Shown here in pieces: positions 9,015 through 16,994 of a stretch of 64,000 nucleotides of DNA. Under the pieces are notes generated by a model, which had not been told where the DNA came from, ran no database searches, and saw only the letters and a list, made by a program, of their open reading frames with translations. This DNA is from Streptomyces sp. Je 1-369. Its GTDB lineage: Bacteria; Actinomycetota; Actinomycetes; Streptomycetales; Streptomycetaceae. The first letter of the stretch is position 1; each line of letters begins with the position of its first letter. The position numbers were made by a program, and so were the translations under genes. The stretch spans positions 4,679,254-4,743,253 of the forward strand of contig NZ_CP101750.1 in assembly GCF_026810505.1 (NCBI RefSeq). Reading direction: 5' to 3'.

Positions 9015-11021
9015 TCAGAGTTCCTTCCCTGAGCTGCCTACCTGCAGCTTCGTCGGCCTCGCGGAGTCACCCAACCCGCGGCGGGCGCCGTGGGGTTGAA
9101 GGGCGCGCACGAGACCCGGAGCGGTCTTGCCTCGGCTCGTCCCGGAGTGGGCCTGCCGCACATGTATCCGTACCAGATTGTCCATGTGGTACCGCGCGGT
9201 TCCGTCCCGGGTCATGCGAACGTCGAGCAACTGCGCAGACACCAGCTCCTCCAGCATGTCCCTTGCCTCCGCCAGGGCCACGTTGACGGCCGCTGCCGCC
9301 GCCCACGCGGGGATGTCGGTGAAGTCGAGCATCGCGAGGTGGGCCAGGAGGTGCTGGAGTCGGTCCGGCAGGTCACGGCACGAGGGAACGAGCGTCTCCC
9401 GCACGCTCGTTCCTCCCAGTGCCAGCTCGTCCAGCCCGCGCCCCTCGTCCGTCAGCCGCGTGTGCAGCTGCTCGACCGTCCAGTGCGGGCGCTCCGCCAG
9501 CTTGGATCCCGCGATGCGCAGCGCCAGGGGCATGCCGTCGCAGAACTCCACCAGGTTCCGCACCCGGCCGGGTTCGTCGTCGGCCCGGTCACGGCCGATG
9601 AGCCAGGACAGGAGGTCGCTCGCCGACGGCTCGTCGAGGGGGCCGACGGAAAGGCGATCCGCGCTGGTCAGGTGGACCGTCCGGCTACGACTGGTCACGA
9701 TGACGGCGCAGCCGGCGGTGCCAGGCAGCAGGGGCGTGATGTCGTACTGCTCCGGCACTCCGTCGAGCATCACGAGTACGCGTCTGTCGGCGAGCCAGCT
9801 GCGGTACATCGCCGCACGGTCACCGAGGTCTTCGGGGACCGCTGATGCGGGGATGCCGACCGCGCCCAGCCACCCCCCGAGAATCTGCCGCGGCTCCTTC
9901 CGAGCGCCGTTCTGGTCGCTCACCTGGGCGAACAGCTGCCCGTCGGGGAACGCTCCGGCGACGGAGTGCCCGGCGTGGACCGCGAGCGCTGTCTTCCCCA
10001 TGCCGCCGCGACCGGTGAGTTCCACCATTCTCACCAGTGCGTCGGTCTTGTTTGCCGGAGGCATCAGCCTGCGCTCGAGGTGGGCTTGAAGCGCTGTTCG
10101 GCCGAAGAATCCGGAGACCGCCGGCGGCAGCTGCCGGGGCACCGGGATCGCCCCGGCCGCGCTGCCCCGGGGGTGTGCGGGCGGGCGGACCTCCGTCGGC
10201 GTCCGCGTGGTGGCGGCCGTCCCGTCCGCGGGCTGGTCCGGCAGATCGAGGGAGTCGTCCCCGGTGATGATCGCCTGCTGTAGCTCGCTGAGTTCGGTAC
10301 CGGGGTCGAGACCGAGTTCCTGGCGGTTGAGCTCGCGCCATCTCCGGTAGACCTCAAGGGCTTCCGCCTGCCGCCCCGAGCGATAGAGCGCCAGCATGAG
10401 TTGTCTCCGGAAACTCTCCCTGAACGGGTACCGGGCCACGAGTTCGGCCAGTTCACCCGTCACCCGGGCATGGTGCCCCAACTGCAACTCCAGGTCCAGA
10501 CACGACTCCTGGGCGGCCAGACGTCCCTCGTTCAGACGCATGGCGGCGGGCTGGACCGCGGGGCGCGCGAGGTCGTCGACCGCGTCCCCGCGCCACAACG
10601 AGAGTCCTGCCCGGTAGTGCCGGATCGCCTCGGAAGGGCGTGTGCGGGTAATGGCGGACGCCGACTGGATATGTTCTTGAAATCGCCGTAAGTCCAACGA
10701 GTCTTTCGGATCGCGTATCAGGTATCCGCCCGGATGCGTCTCCACTACGGGCCCGGCGCCGACCTCGATGAATCGCTTCCTCAGCTGAGACACACACAGC
10801 TGCAGTCCGTTCCGCGCCGTGGCGGGCGGATCGTCGTCCCATATCGCGTCGATCAGCGTATTGATCGGAACTGATCGCCCCGCGTTGAGCAGGAGCATCG
10901 CCAGCAGAACCCGCTGGTTGGTTGAGGCTATGGTCAGCGGCCGGCCCGCTACGGTGATCTTGATGGGGCCGAGGACACGGAACTCGGTGTCCAGAGGGGG
11001 TGCGTCGGTTGCATGAGCCAT
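9015..11021 (-). CDS. SARP-family regulator with NB-ARC domain
   Basis: 668 aa. The N-terminal winged-helix trans_reg_C domain (FRVLGPIKITVAGR; DPPATARNGLQLCVSQLRKR) is followed by the bacterial transcriptional activation domain (to about 255), a Pro-rich linker and an NB-ARC STAND ATPase with P-loop GRGGMGKTALAVH and the RVLVMLDGVPE Walker B strand. It stops soon after the winged-helix that follows NB-ARC and lacks the TPR tail of AfsR-type proteins. A GAGGAGGGAA site precedes ATG 11021. It is the likely pathway-specific activator of the cluster and heads the SARP-PPOX-ATP-grasp run. Confidence 0.9.
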   Translation of the reverse strand: MAHATDAPPLDTEFRVLGPIKITVAGRPLTIASTNQRVLLAMLLLNAGRSVPINTLIDAIWDDDPPATARNGLQLCVSQLRKRFIEVGAGPVVETHPGGYLIRDPKDSLDLRRFQEHIQSASAITRTRPSEAIRHYRAGLSLWRGDAVDDLARPAVQPAAMRLNEGRLAAQESCLDLELQLGHHARVTGELAELVARYPFRESFRRQLMLALYRSGRQAEALEVYRRWRELNRQELGLDPGTELSELQQAIITGDDSLDLPDQPADGTAATTRTPTEVRPPAHPRGSAAGAIPVPRQLPPAVSGFFGRTALQAHLERRLMPPANKTDALVRMVELTGRGGMGKTALAVHAGHSVAGAFPDGQLFAQVSDQNGARKEPRQILGGWLGAVGIPASAVPEDLGDRAAMYRSWLADRRVLVMLDGVPEQYDITPLLPGTAGCAVIVTSRSRTVHLTSADRLSVGPLDEPSASDLLSWLIGRDRADDEPGRVRNLVEFCDGMPLALRIAGSKLAERPHWTVEQLHTRLTDEGRGLDELALGGTSVRETLVPSCRDLPDRLQHLLAHLAMLDFTDIPAWAAAAAVNVALAEARDMLEELVSAQLLDVRMTRDGTARYHMDNLVRIHVRQAHSGTSRGKTAPGLVRALQPHGARRGLGDSARPTKLQVGSSGKEL

Positions 11022-11196
11022 TGATTCCCTCCTCGGTCAATCCTGAAGGTGATCAAACTGGGTCGTGCGGTACGCGACTGCGGCTGCCCCCAAAGAGACC
11101 GATAGCACCAAGCGTCTCTCCCGTCGCGTAACCGATCCATGCTAAGGCAGACGCGCGACCGCCCTCAGGGTGATTCCCGCCAACGTGTATCGCCGG
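11022..11196. other. Upstream region of the SARP operon
   Basis: 175 bp between the SARP start and the MITE-like element. It must hold the SARP promoter; apart from the strong ribosome site I recognise no clear -10/-35 pair or SARP heptamer repeats. Confidence 0.4.
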
Positions 11197-11418
11197 CCTA
11201 GGGCCTGTGTCGGAAGTCCCGTCGTCCGCCCGGAGGGCGGGCCCCGCGGCGTCATGGGGGCACCTCCCTGCTCGAGCGGAGCCGAGAGCTTGGGGGAGCG
11301 TGCGATCGCAAGGCGGAGGGTCGCCCCGATACTGGTTGTATCGGGGTGTCCCGACAACGCCGCGAGGGCGCGTGCCGGGCGTCGCGGGGCAGGCGGGACT
11401 TCCGACACAGGCCCTAGG
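11197..11418. mobile_element. MITE-like inverted-repeat element (about 0.22 kb)
   Basis: The ends are perfect 25-bp inverted repeats (11197-11221 and 11394-11418; core GGGCCTGTGTCGGAAGTC), flanked by TA on both sides, which would fit a TA target duplication. Inside are a 9-bp stem (11324-11332 with 11338-11346) and the GGGGGCACCTCCC / TTGGGGGAG motif common in Streptomyces intergenic repeats. It has no coding capacity, so it would be mobilised in trans. The right end coincides with the stop codon of the marR gene. Confidence 0.75.
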
Positions 11419-11887
11419 TGGCGGTTTCCGCGTCCGTGTCGATGACGTCGTCCAGGACCGCGGCCAGGCGTTCCAGTACCCGTACCGTCTCCGCGAACTC
11501 CGCCTCGCCGAGCGCGTCCGACAGACGGCCCGCCAGCTCCGCGTGGCCCGGGTCGATGTGGGCCACGGCCGCCCGGCCCTCGTCCGTCGGGCGGAGGAGC
11601 TTGGCCCGGCGGTGGGCCGGGTTCGGGGCGTACTCGGCGAGGCCCTCGCGGACCAGGAGGTCCGCGACGCGCTGCACGCTCTGGCGCGTGATGCCCATCG
11701 TGCGGGCGATGCCCGCGACCGGCAGCGGGTCGCGCAGCACCGCGCCGAGCACCTGCCACCAGGCCGCGGTGAGCCCGGCAGGCTTCGCCAGTTCCTCGGA
11801 CGCGGTGAGGAACTGGCCGTTGAGGTGGAAGACCGTCAGGGCCGTGCGGGTCAGCAGGTCCTGGGGGGAGGGCGCGGGGGTGGGCAT
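11414..11887 (-). CDS. MarR-family transcriptional regulator
   Basis: 157 aa from ATG 11887, with GAGGAA upstream. The winged helix-turn-helix is visible in VAGIARTMGITRQSVQRVADLLVREGLAEY followed by the beta-wing NPAHRRAKLLRPTDEGR. Its TAG stop is made from the outermost bases of the neighbouring inverted-repeat element. It lies 14 bp after the DJ-1/PfpI gene in one operon and probably represses it through the palindrome at 12561. Confidence 0.88.
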   Translation of the reverse strand: MPTPAPSPQDLLTRTALTVFHLNGQFLTASEELAKPAGLTAAWWQVLGAVLRDPLPVAGIARTMGITRQSVQRVADLLVREGLAEYAPNPAHRRAKLLRPTDEGRAAVAHIDPGHAELAGRLSDALGEAEFAETVRVLERLAAVLDDVIDTDAETAT

Positions 11888-11901
11888 CCGCGGTTCCTCG
11901 T

Positions 11902-12516
11902 TCACGAGTTCAGCGTCTCGTACGCCGCCGCGTCGGAGTCGTGGAAGAGGCGGTACCACGCGTCGAGCTTCTCGGCGTCGAGTACGTCGCCGAGGCGGCC
12001 GAAGATCTCGCGGGCGAACGCGACCGGCTCCGTCGGGCCCGCCGTGATCAGGTCGCCGTCGGTCACGGCGTCGGCGTCGGCGTATCGCTCGCCGCCCTTG
12101 TAGCCGGTCGCGGCCAGGTACATGGGCGCCGCGCTCGTGTGCGTGCGGTCGTCGAGCAGGCCCTCGCGGGCCAGGCCTGCCGTGGCTCCGCAGATAGCGC
12201 CCACCGGAACGCCCGCGTCCAGGAACGCGCGGGCCGTGCGGGCGAACGGGGCGAGGTCGTCGCTCGTGTCCCACAGGTCCGCGCCCGGCAGGATCAGCAA
12301 GGAGCTCTCCTCGGGGCGCAGTTCGGCGAGGGAGAGGTCCGGCTGTACGCGCAGGCCGCCGAAGGAGACGACGGGTTCGGCCGTCGGGGCGACCGTACGG
12401 ATCTCGTAGCCGAAGCGGGCGAGCCAGGCCGTGGTGTGGCCGGTCTCCCAGTCGGCGAACGTGTCGTAGAGGGCCAGGTGCACGGGCTTGCGGGATGTGA
12501 CGGGCATGGCGGACAT
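11902..12516 (-). CDS. DJ-1/PfpI family protein
   Basis: 204 aa from ATG 12516 (GGAGG five bases upstream). GAICGATAGLA carries the nucleophile-elbow Cys of the class I glutamine amidotransferase-like DJ-1 fold, and LLILPGADLWD is the typical preceding strand and acidic turn. Members act as deglycases, chaperones, isonitrile hydratases or proteases, so the reaction is not assigned. It is first gene of a two-gene operon with marR. Confidence 0.87.
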   Translation of the reverse strand: MSAMPVTSRKPVHLALYDTFADWETGHTTAWLARFGYEIRTVAPTAEPVVSFGGLRVQPDLSLAELRPEESSLLILPGADLWDTSDDLAPFARTARAFLDAGVPVGAICGATAGLAREGLLDDRTHTSAAPMYLAATGYKGGERYADADAVTDGDLITAGPTEPVAFAREIFGRLGDVLDAEKLDAWYRLFHDSDAAAYETLNS

Positions 12517-12560
12517 GACGGCCTCCGAGTAAGCGGGTGACGTGCCTTGCGCTTGTGTAA

Positions 12561-12585
12561 GCATGCTGTCGCAACGACAGCATGC
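12561..12585. promoter_or_regulatory. Palindromic operator upstream of the DJ-1/marR operon
   Basis: Perfect 11-bp inverted arms (GCATGCTGTCG and its complement) around a 3-bp centre. It sits 45 bp before the DJ-1 start and about 75 bp before the divergent DUF4956 gene. Size and symmetry fit a MarR dimer site, so autoregulation by the downstream marR gene is likely. Confidence 0.75.
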
Positions 12586-12661
12586 TGTCAATGGAGTCGC
12601 GGCTCGTTCGTTAACGCCTGCCAGGGGCGGCCTTAACCCCCCGCTCCCTAGCGTCCTCGTC

Positions 12662-13309
12662 ATGGACAGCACACTGACTCTCTGCGCCCACCTGGGACTC
12701 GACCTCGCCGCCGTCTCCCTGCTGACCTTCGGCGTGTTCTATCCGCGGCACCGCAGGCGTGAGCTCGTCCCCGCGTATCTCGCGCTCAACGTCGCGCTGT
12801 TCGCGATCGTCGCCGGGCTCGGGACCGTCGGCGGCGACGGCGGGCTCGCTCTCGGGTTCGGGCTCTTCGGCGTGCTCTCGATCGTGCGGCTGCGCTCCGA
12901 CGCGTTGCAGCACCAGGAAGTCGCGTACTACTTCATCACCCTCGTACTCGGCCTGCTCTGCGGACTGCCCGCGCTCGGGCTGCCCGTGGCGGCGCTCCTC
13001 GCCTGCGTCCTGCTCGTCGTGATGTACGGCGCCGACCACCCCCGCCTCTTCGCCCGCGACCGTCGGACCGTCGTCACCCTGGACTCCGTCCACCGTGAGG
13101 AGGAGTCCCTGCGGGCCGAGCTCGCGCGGCGGCTCGGTGAGCCGCTCGGGTGGACCGTCCAGGAAGTGGACTACGTACGAGACCTCATGGTCCTGGAAGT
13201 ACGTTTCCGCCAGCCGGAACCTTCCGTGGCGTCCGGGGAGTTGACGGTACGACGACGCACGACCCGGTCCCGCACGATCGCCCCCAGCCACCCGAAGGAG
13301 ACCGTGTGA
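12662..13309 (+). CDS. DUF4956 membrane protein
   Basis: 215 aa with four hydrophobic segments in the first 130 residues, the FGLFGVLSIVRLRSD motif of DUF4956, and a charged cytosolic C-terminal domain. TAGCGT lies about 10 bp before the ATG with no ribosome site, so the mRNA may be leaderless. It is coupled by GTGA overlap to a VTC-type polyphosphate polymerase domain gene; this pairing recurs in bacteria, where the DUF4956 protein may be its membrane partner. Confidence 0.83.
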   Translation: MDSTLTLCAHLGLDLAAVSLLTFGVFYPRHRRRELVPAYLALNVALFAIVAGLGTVGGDGGLALGFGLFGVLSIVRLRSDALQHQEVAYYFITLVLGLLCGLPALGLPVAALLACVLLVVMYGADHPRLFARDRRTVVTLDSVHREEESLRAELARRLGEPLGWTVQEVDYVRDLMVLEVRFRQPEPSVASGELTVRRRTTRSRTIAPSHPKETV

Positions 13310-14112
13310 ACCCCGCCGTACGCGCCATCGGCCGCGCCGCCACCGCCGCGCACCCCATCGCGCTGGACGAGGTCAACGCCAGGGCGGAGCTGCTCGCCCG
13401 CTTCGACAACAGTTACCTCGTACCGATCGAGATCTTCGAGGATCTCGCCGCCCTCCTCACCGACCCACGCCGGGCCGGCGGCCCCTTCCGGGCGCTCAGC
13501 ATCGGCGGCAAGCGCTGGTTCCGCTACCACTCGACGTACTACGACACCCCCGACCTCGGCACCTTCCACGACCACCGCCAGGGCCGACGGCTCCGCTACC
13601 GCATCCGCGAGCGCGTCTACCAGGACAGCGGCGAGCGGCAGTTCGAGATCAAGCTGAAGAGCGGGCGCGGCGAGACCGTCAAGCACCGGCAGCGGCTGGA
13701 GGGCGACGACCACGCCCTCGACGGCGTGCGGCTCGGGTTCCTCGCGGGCGTGCTGCGCGGGTCGTACGGCATCGAGGCGCCGGACGGCCTCACTCCCACA
13801 CTCGTCACCGACTATCAGCGGGCCACCTTCGTCGCCGACGGGCAGCGCATCACCTGTGACGCGGGGCTCGTCGTGCGCGACACGGTGACGGGACGCAGCG
13901 CCGCCGCCGACAGCGGACTCGTCCTGGTGGAGACCAAGACCAAGGGGCATCTGACGGACGCCGACCGCGTGCTGCACCGGTTCGGGGTGCGGGCGGCGGA
14001 CTTCACCAAGTACTGCGGGGGGTACGCCGCTGTCAGGCCCGAGCTGGGCATCAACAAGTGGGCGCGGGCGGTACGGACGGCGTTTCCGCGGGGTGCGCGC
14101 GCGGGGGCGTGA
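13306..14112 (+). CDS. VTC (polyphosphate polymerase)-domain protein
   Basis: 268 aa from GTG 13306, with GAAGGAG six bases before it and overlapping the previous stop. Basic and acidic tunnel-wall strands of the VTC/CYTH-like triphosphate tunnel fold are visible: RFDNSYLVP, WFRYHSTYYDT, RYRIRERVY, FEIKLKSGRG, LVTDYQR and LVLVETKTKG. The eukaryotic VTC4 homologue makes polyphosphate from ATP; bacterial activity is less certain. Its last 62 bp overlap the convergent histidine-kinase gene in antisense. Confidence 0.82.
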   Translation: MNPAVRAIGRAATAAHPIALDEVNARAELLARFDNSYLVPIEIFEDLAALLTDPRRAGGPFRALSIGGKRWFRYHSTYYDTPDLGTFHDHRQGRRLRYRIRERVYQDSGERQFEIKLKSGRGETVKHRQRLEGDDHALDGVRLGFLAGVLRGSYGIEAPDGLTPTLVTDYQRATFVADGQRITCDAGLVVRDTVTGRSAAADSGLVLVETKTKGHLTDADRVLHRFGVRAADFTKYCGGYAAVRPELGINKWARAVRTAFPRGARAGA

Positions 14113-15541
14113 GAGGTGGGGGCGGCGTGAGGGCGAGGGGGAAGGTGAGGGTTACGCGGGCGCCGGGGCCGGGGCCGGGGCTGGGGTCGGGTCCCGGGCT
14201 GGGGTCGGCGGGGCGGTAACCGGAGCCGGGGCGGCCGGGAGTGGGTTCGGGGCGGCCGGGGGTGGGTTCGGACTCGGGGGTCGCGGGTCCCGTCGTGAAC
14301 GTGCCGCCCGCCTCCTCCGCCGTGCGGCGCGCGATGTCCAGGCCGAGGCCCGTGGAGCCCGCGCCGCTCGTGCCGCGGCCGGGGGTGGCGCCCGGGTCGG
14401 GGAAGCCGGGCCCCTCGTCGGCGACGGTCAGTTCCGCCTGCCCGTCGGGTGTGCGGCGGACGGTGAGGGAGAAGGCCGTGCCGTGCGGGGTGTGGTCGAG
14501 GACGTTGCCGATCAGCGCGTCGAGGGCGGCGGCGAGTTCGTCGGCGGGGACGGGGACGGGGATCTCCCTGTCCGGCGTCGCGGTGCGCACGCTCCGGTTC
14601 TGGTCCTCCGCCAACGGCGCCCAGAACGCCGTACGTTCGCGTGCCACCGCCGCCAGGTCCGCGCGGGGCGCCTCGCGCAGGGGGCGCCGCGCCTTGCGGA
14701 TGACGTCGTCGACGCTGCGCTCCAGAGCCGTGACGTCCGCCGCGATGCGGTGCGCCTCGTCCGGGTCGCTGAGGGTCTCCGCGTCCAGGCGCAGGGCGGC
14801 GACGGGGGTGCGCAGCCGGTGCGCGAGGTCTGCGGCGTTCTCGCGCTCGGCGGTGAGGAGCTCGTCGATGCGGGAGGCGAGGCGGTTCAGCTCGCCCGCG
14901 ATCAGGCGCAGCTCGGGCGGCCCCTCCGGCTCGGCGCGGGCCGTCAGGTCACCGGCGGCGAGCCGGTCCGCGGTACGGGCGAGTCGGCGCGTCGCCCCGA
15001 CCAGACGCGCGCCGAGCCGGTCGGCCAGCAGGAGACCGACGAGTACGAGTCCGACGCCGATGCCGGCCAGCACGAGCCAGGACGCGAGCGTGCCCGCGTA
15101 CAGCTGTCGCTCGCTGAGCGTCACTTGGACGACCGCTGTGCCGTCCTTGGCGCCCTGCACGGGGACCAGGACGAGGCGGCCCCCGGAGCTGGTCTCGTAG
15201 GTGAAGGCGCGGCCGGTTCGGGCGAGGCGTACGGGGTCCGTGACGGCGGATCCGTGCGCCGTGGTCCGGGGGCCGATGACGCGTCCGTCGGCGAGGATGA
15301 GCGAAGTGCCGGGCAGGCCCTTGCCGTTGACGCTCTCGACCGTCTGCTCGGCCGTCTCGCGCTCGTCGGCGGTCGCGAGGACCGGGCCCAGAGCGTGGGC
15401 GACCCACTGGGCGCGGGCGGTGGCCTCGGCCGTGGCGCGGTCGGCGGCGTGGCTGCGGGTGAGGAGGGTGAGGGGGACGAGGAGCGCGGTGAGGACGAGG
15501 GCGGTCGTCGCGGCGGTCAGGAGGAGGAGGCTGCGGCGCAT
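14051..15541 (-). CDS. Two-component sensor histidine kinase
   Basis: 496 aa. Two membrane helices (about 5-28 and 155-178) flank an extracytoplasmic sensor segment; then come HAMP, the HisKA site DLAHRLRTP (phospho-acceptor His) and HATPase with N-box LIGNVLDHTP, VADEGPGF and GSTGLGLDIARRTAE. An unusual Pro/Gly-rich repeat of about 45 residues is inserted just before the final ATPase strand (ARVTLTFPL). The start overlaps the response-regulator stop (TGATG). The 3' end overlaps the VTC gene in antisense. Confidence 0.92.
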   Translation of the reverse strand: MRRSLLLLTAATTALVLTALLVPLTLLTRSHAADRATAEATARAQWVAHALGPVLATADERETAEQTVESVNGKGLPGTSLILADGRVIGPRTTAHGSAVTDPVRLARTGRAFTYETSSGGRLVLVPVQGAKDGTAVVQVTLSERQLYAGTLASWLVLAGIGVGLVLVGLLLADRLGARLVGATRRLARTADRLAAGDLTARAEPEGPPELRLIAGELNRLASRIDELLTAERENAADLAHRLRTPVAALRLDAETLSDPDEAHRIAADVTALERSVDDVIRKARRPLREAPRADLAAVARERTAFWAPLAEDQNRSVRTATPDREIPVPVPADELAAALDALIGNVLDHTPHGTAFSLTVRRTPDGQAELTVADEGPGFPDPGATPGRGTSGAGSTGLGLDIARRTAEEAGGTFTTGPATPESEPTPGRPEPTPGRPGSGYRPADPSPGPDPSPGPGPGARVTLTFPLALTPPPPLTPPRAHPAETPSVPPAPTC

Positions 15542-16251
15542 CAGGTGGGGTCCTGGTCGCCGGGACCCTGCTCGTCGGGGGCCGCCAGCTTGACGCCGAC
15601 CGTGCGGACCGTGTGCAGGTAGCGCGGGCGCTGGGCCGTCTCGCCGAGCTTGCGGCGGAGCCAGGACAGGTGCACGTCGACCGTCTTGTCCGCGCCGCCC
15701 AGCGGCTGTTGCCAGACCTCGGCGAGGAGTTCGCGGCGCGATACGACTTGGCCGGGGCGGCGCGCCAGGTAGGCGAGGAGGTCGAACTCGCGGGGCGTCA
15801 GATCGACGGCGGCCTCGTCGAGGGTGACCTCACGGGAGCCGGGGTCGACGGAGAGGCCGCCCACGCGCAACGGCTCCTCGGTCTCCGCGACGCCGAGCCT
15901 GCGCAGCACGGCCTTGATCCTGGCGTCGAGTTGGGCGGCGCCGAACGGCTTGACGATGTAGTCATCCGCTCCGGCCTCCAGAACGGTGACCATCTCCGGC
16001 TCGTCGTCCCGCGCGGTCGCCACGATGACGGGGACGTCGCTGACGGCACGCAGCATGCGCAGCACCTGCGCCCCGTCGACGTCGGGCAGCCCCAGATCGA
16101 GCACGACCAGGTCCGGCCCGCTCGTCACCGCCGCGTCGAGCCCGGCCATGCCGCTCGGCGCGGTCGCCACGGCGTGCCCCTTGTCGCGCAGGGCCCGTAC
16201 GAGCGCGCCGCGGAGCTGGGGGTCGTCCTCGACGACGAGAAGATGCGCCAT
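15541..16251 (-). CDS. OmpR/PhoB-family response regulator
   Basis: 236 aa. The receiver domain has acidic D9/D10, phosphorylatable D52 (VVLDLGLPD) and the KPF lysine. The C-terminal winged helix is the OmpR type (ELLAEVWQQPLGGADKTVDVHLSWLRRKL). ATG 16251 has no ribosome site, but TACGGT lies about 7 bases before it, so it may be leaderless. First gene of the RR-HK operon, divergent from the next gene. Confidence 0.93.
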   Translation of the reverse strand: MAHLLVVEDDPQLRGALVRALRDKGHAVATAPSGMAGLDAAVTSGPDLVVLDLGLPDVDGAQVLRMLRAVSDVPVIVATARDDEPEMVTVLEAGADDYIVKPFGAAQLDARIKAVLRRLGVAETEEPLRVGGLSVDPGSREVTLDEAAVDLTPREFDLLAYLARRPGQVVSRRELLAEVWQQPLGGADKTVDVHLSWLRRKLGETAQRPRYLHTVRTVGVKLAAPDEQGPGDQDPT

Positions 16252-16294
16252 GCAACCACCGTAGTCAGGGCCGGGGTACGCGCTTTGGCGGGGT

Positions 16295-16316
16295 CTTAAC
16301 CGGGGACTTAACCGGG
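16295..16316. promoter_or_regulatory. Direct repeat CTTAACCGGG x2, candidate response-regulator box
   Basis: Two identical 10-bp repeats start 12 bp apart in the divergent promoter region between the response-regulator gene and the next secreted-protein gene. OmpR-family regulators bind tandem half-sites with about 11-bp periodicity, so this is a plausible own-operon target. Confidence 0.5.
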
Positions 16317-16346
16317 CGTTAGGAAACGATGCGGCACAGTGGCGGA

Positions 16347-16862
16347 ATGAGGAAGTGGCGGAACGCGGTCGTGACGGCGGCGTGGGTTGCCGTGGGGACG
16401 GCCGCGGGGGCGCTGGGCGCTTGGCAGTTGGCGAGTTCGGACGGGGCGGGGGGTTCGGCGCACAGTCGTCCGCTGGACGAGGCGGCGGTACGGGCTGCCT
16501 TGACGGCGTCCACGCGGACTCCCACGTCACCCTCCGGGTCCACACCGCCGTCCTCGCCTCCGCCCGCTCCGCCGTCCTCGCCGTCGTCCTCGCCGACGCC
16601 CTCGGTCGATCGCTCCACGGTCCGCTTCACCGGAGGGTCCGCGACGGTGGAGTGCCGTGCGGACGGCACGGTTCGCCTCGTCTCGTGGAGCCCGGCGGAC
16701 GGCTTCCACATCGACGACGACGTGGAGCGGGGTCCTGCGGCGGTGGCCCGTCTGGAGGCGGAGCCGGGGGACGACGACGAACAGTCCGACCTCCCGTACG
16801 AGATTCGCTGCGCGGGGGGCACGCCGAGGGCGAGGGTCGTCCCGGACACGGACGACGACTGA
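16347..16862 (+). CDS. Hypothetical exported protein
   Basis: 171 aa from ATG 16347. One N-terminal hydrophobic segment (about 5-25) is followed by a long Pro/Ser/Thr-rich linker and a small C-terminal domain with two Cys residues (TVECRADG, YEIRCAGG) that could form a disulphide. Family not recognised. Divergent from the two-component system and next to the CTTAACCGGG repeats, so it may be in that regulon. Confidence 0.7.
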   Translation: MRKWRNAVVTAAWVAVGTAAGALGAWQLASSDGAGGSAHSRPLDEAAVRAALTASTRTPTSPSGSTPPSSPPPAPPSSPSSSPTPSVDRSTVRFTGGSATVECRADGTVRLVSWSPADGFHIDDDVERGPAAVARLEAEPGDDDEQSDLPYEIRCAGGTPRARVVPDTDDD

Positions 16863-16994
16863 GACGAGCGTTTTCCCGTGCGGGCCGGTGGGGCCTGATC
16901 GCGCTCAGCCCCCGACACTCTGTCGGGTTCCAACCGTCACGTAAGACAAGACGCCCATGTCCCGTCCACTCCGTGGACATCTACCCTCGGCCCC

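Noticed and set aside
12542..12661. N-terminal extension of the DUF4956 gene
   Set aside because: It would run through the MarR-type palindrome and has no ribosome site; ATG 12662 fits the membrane-protein start.
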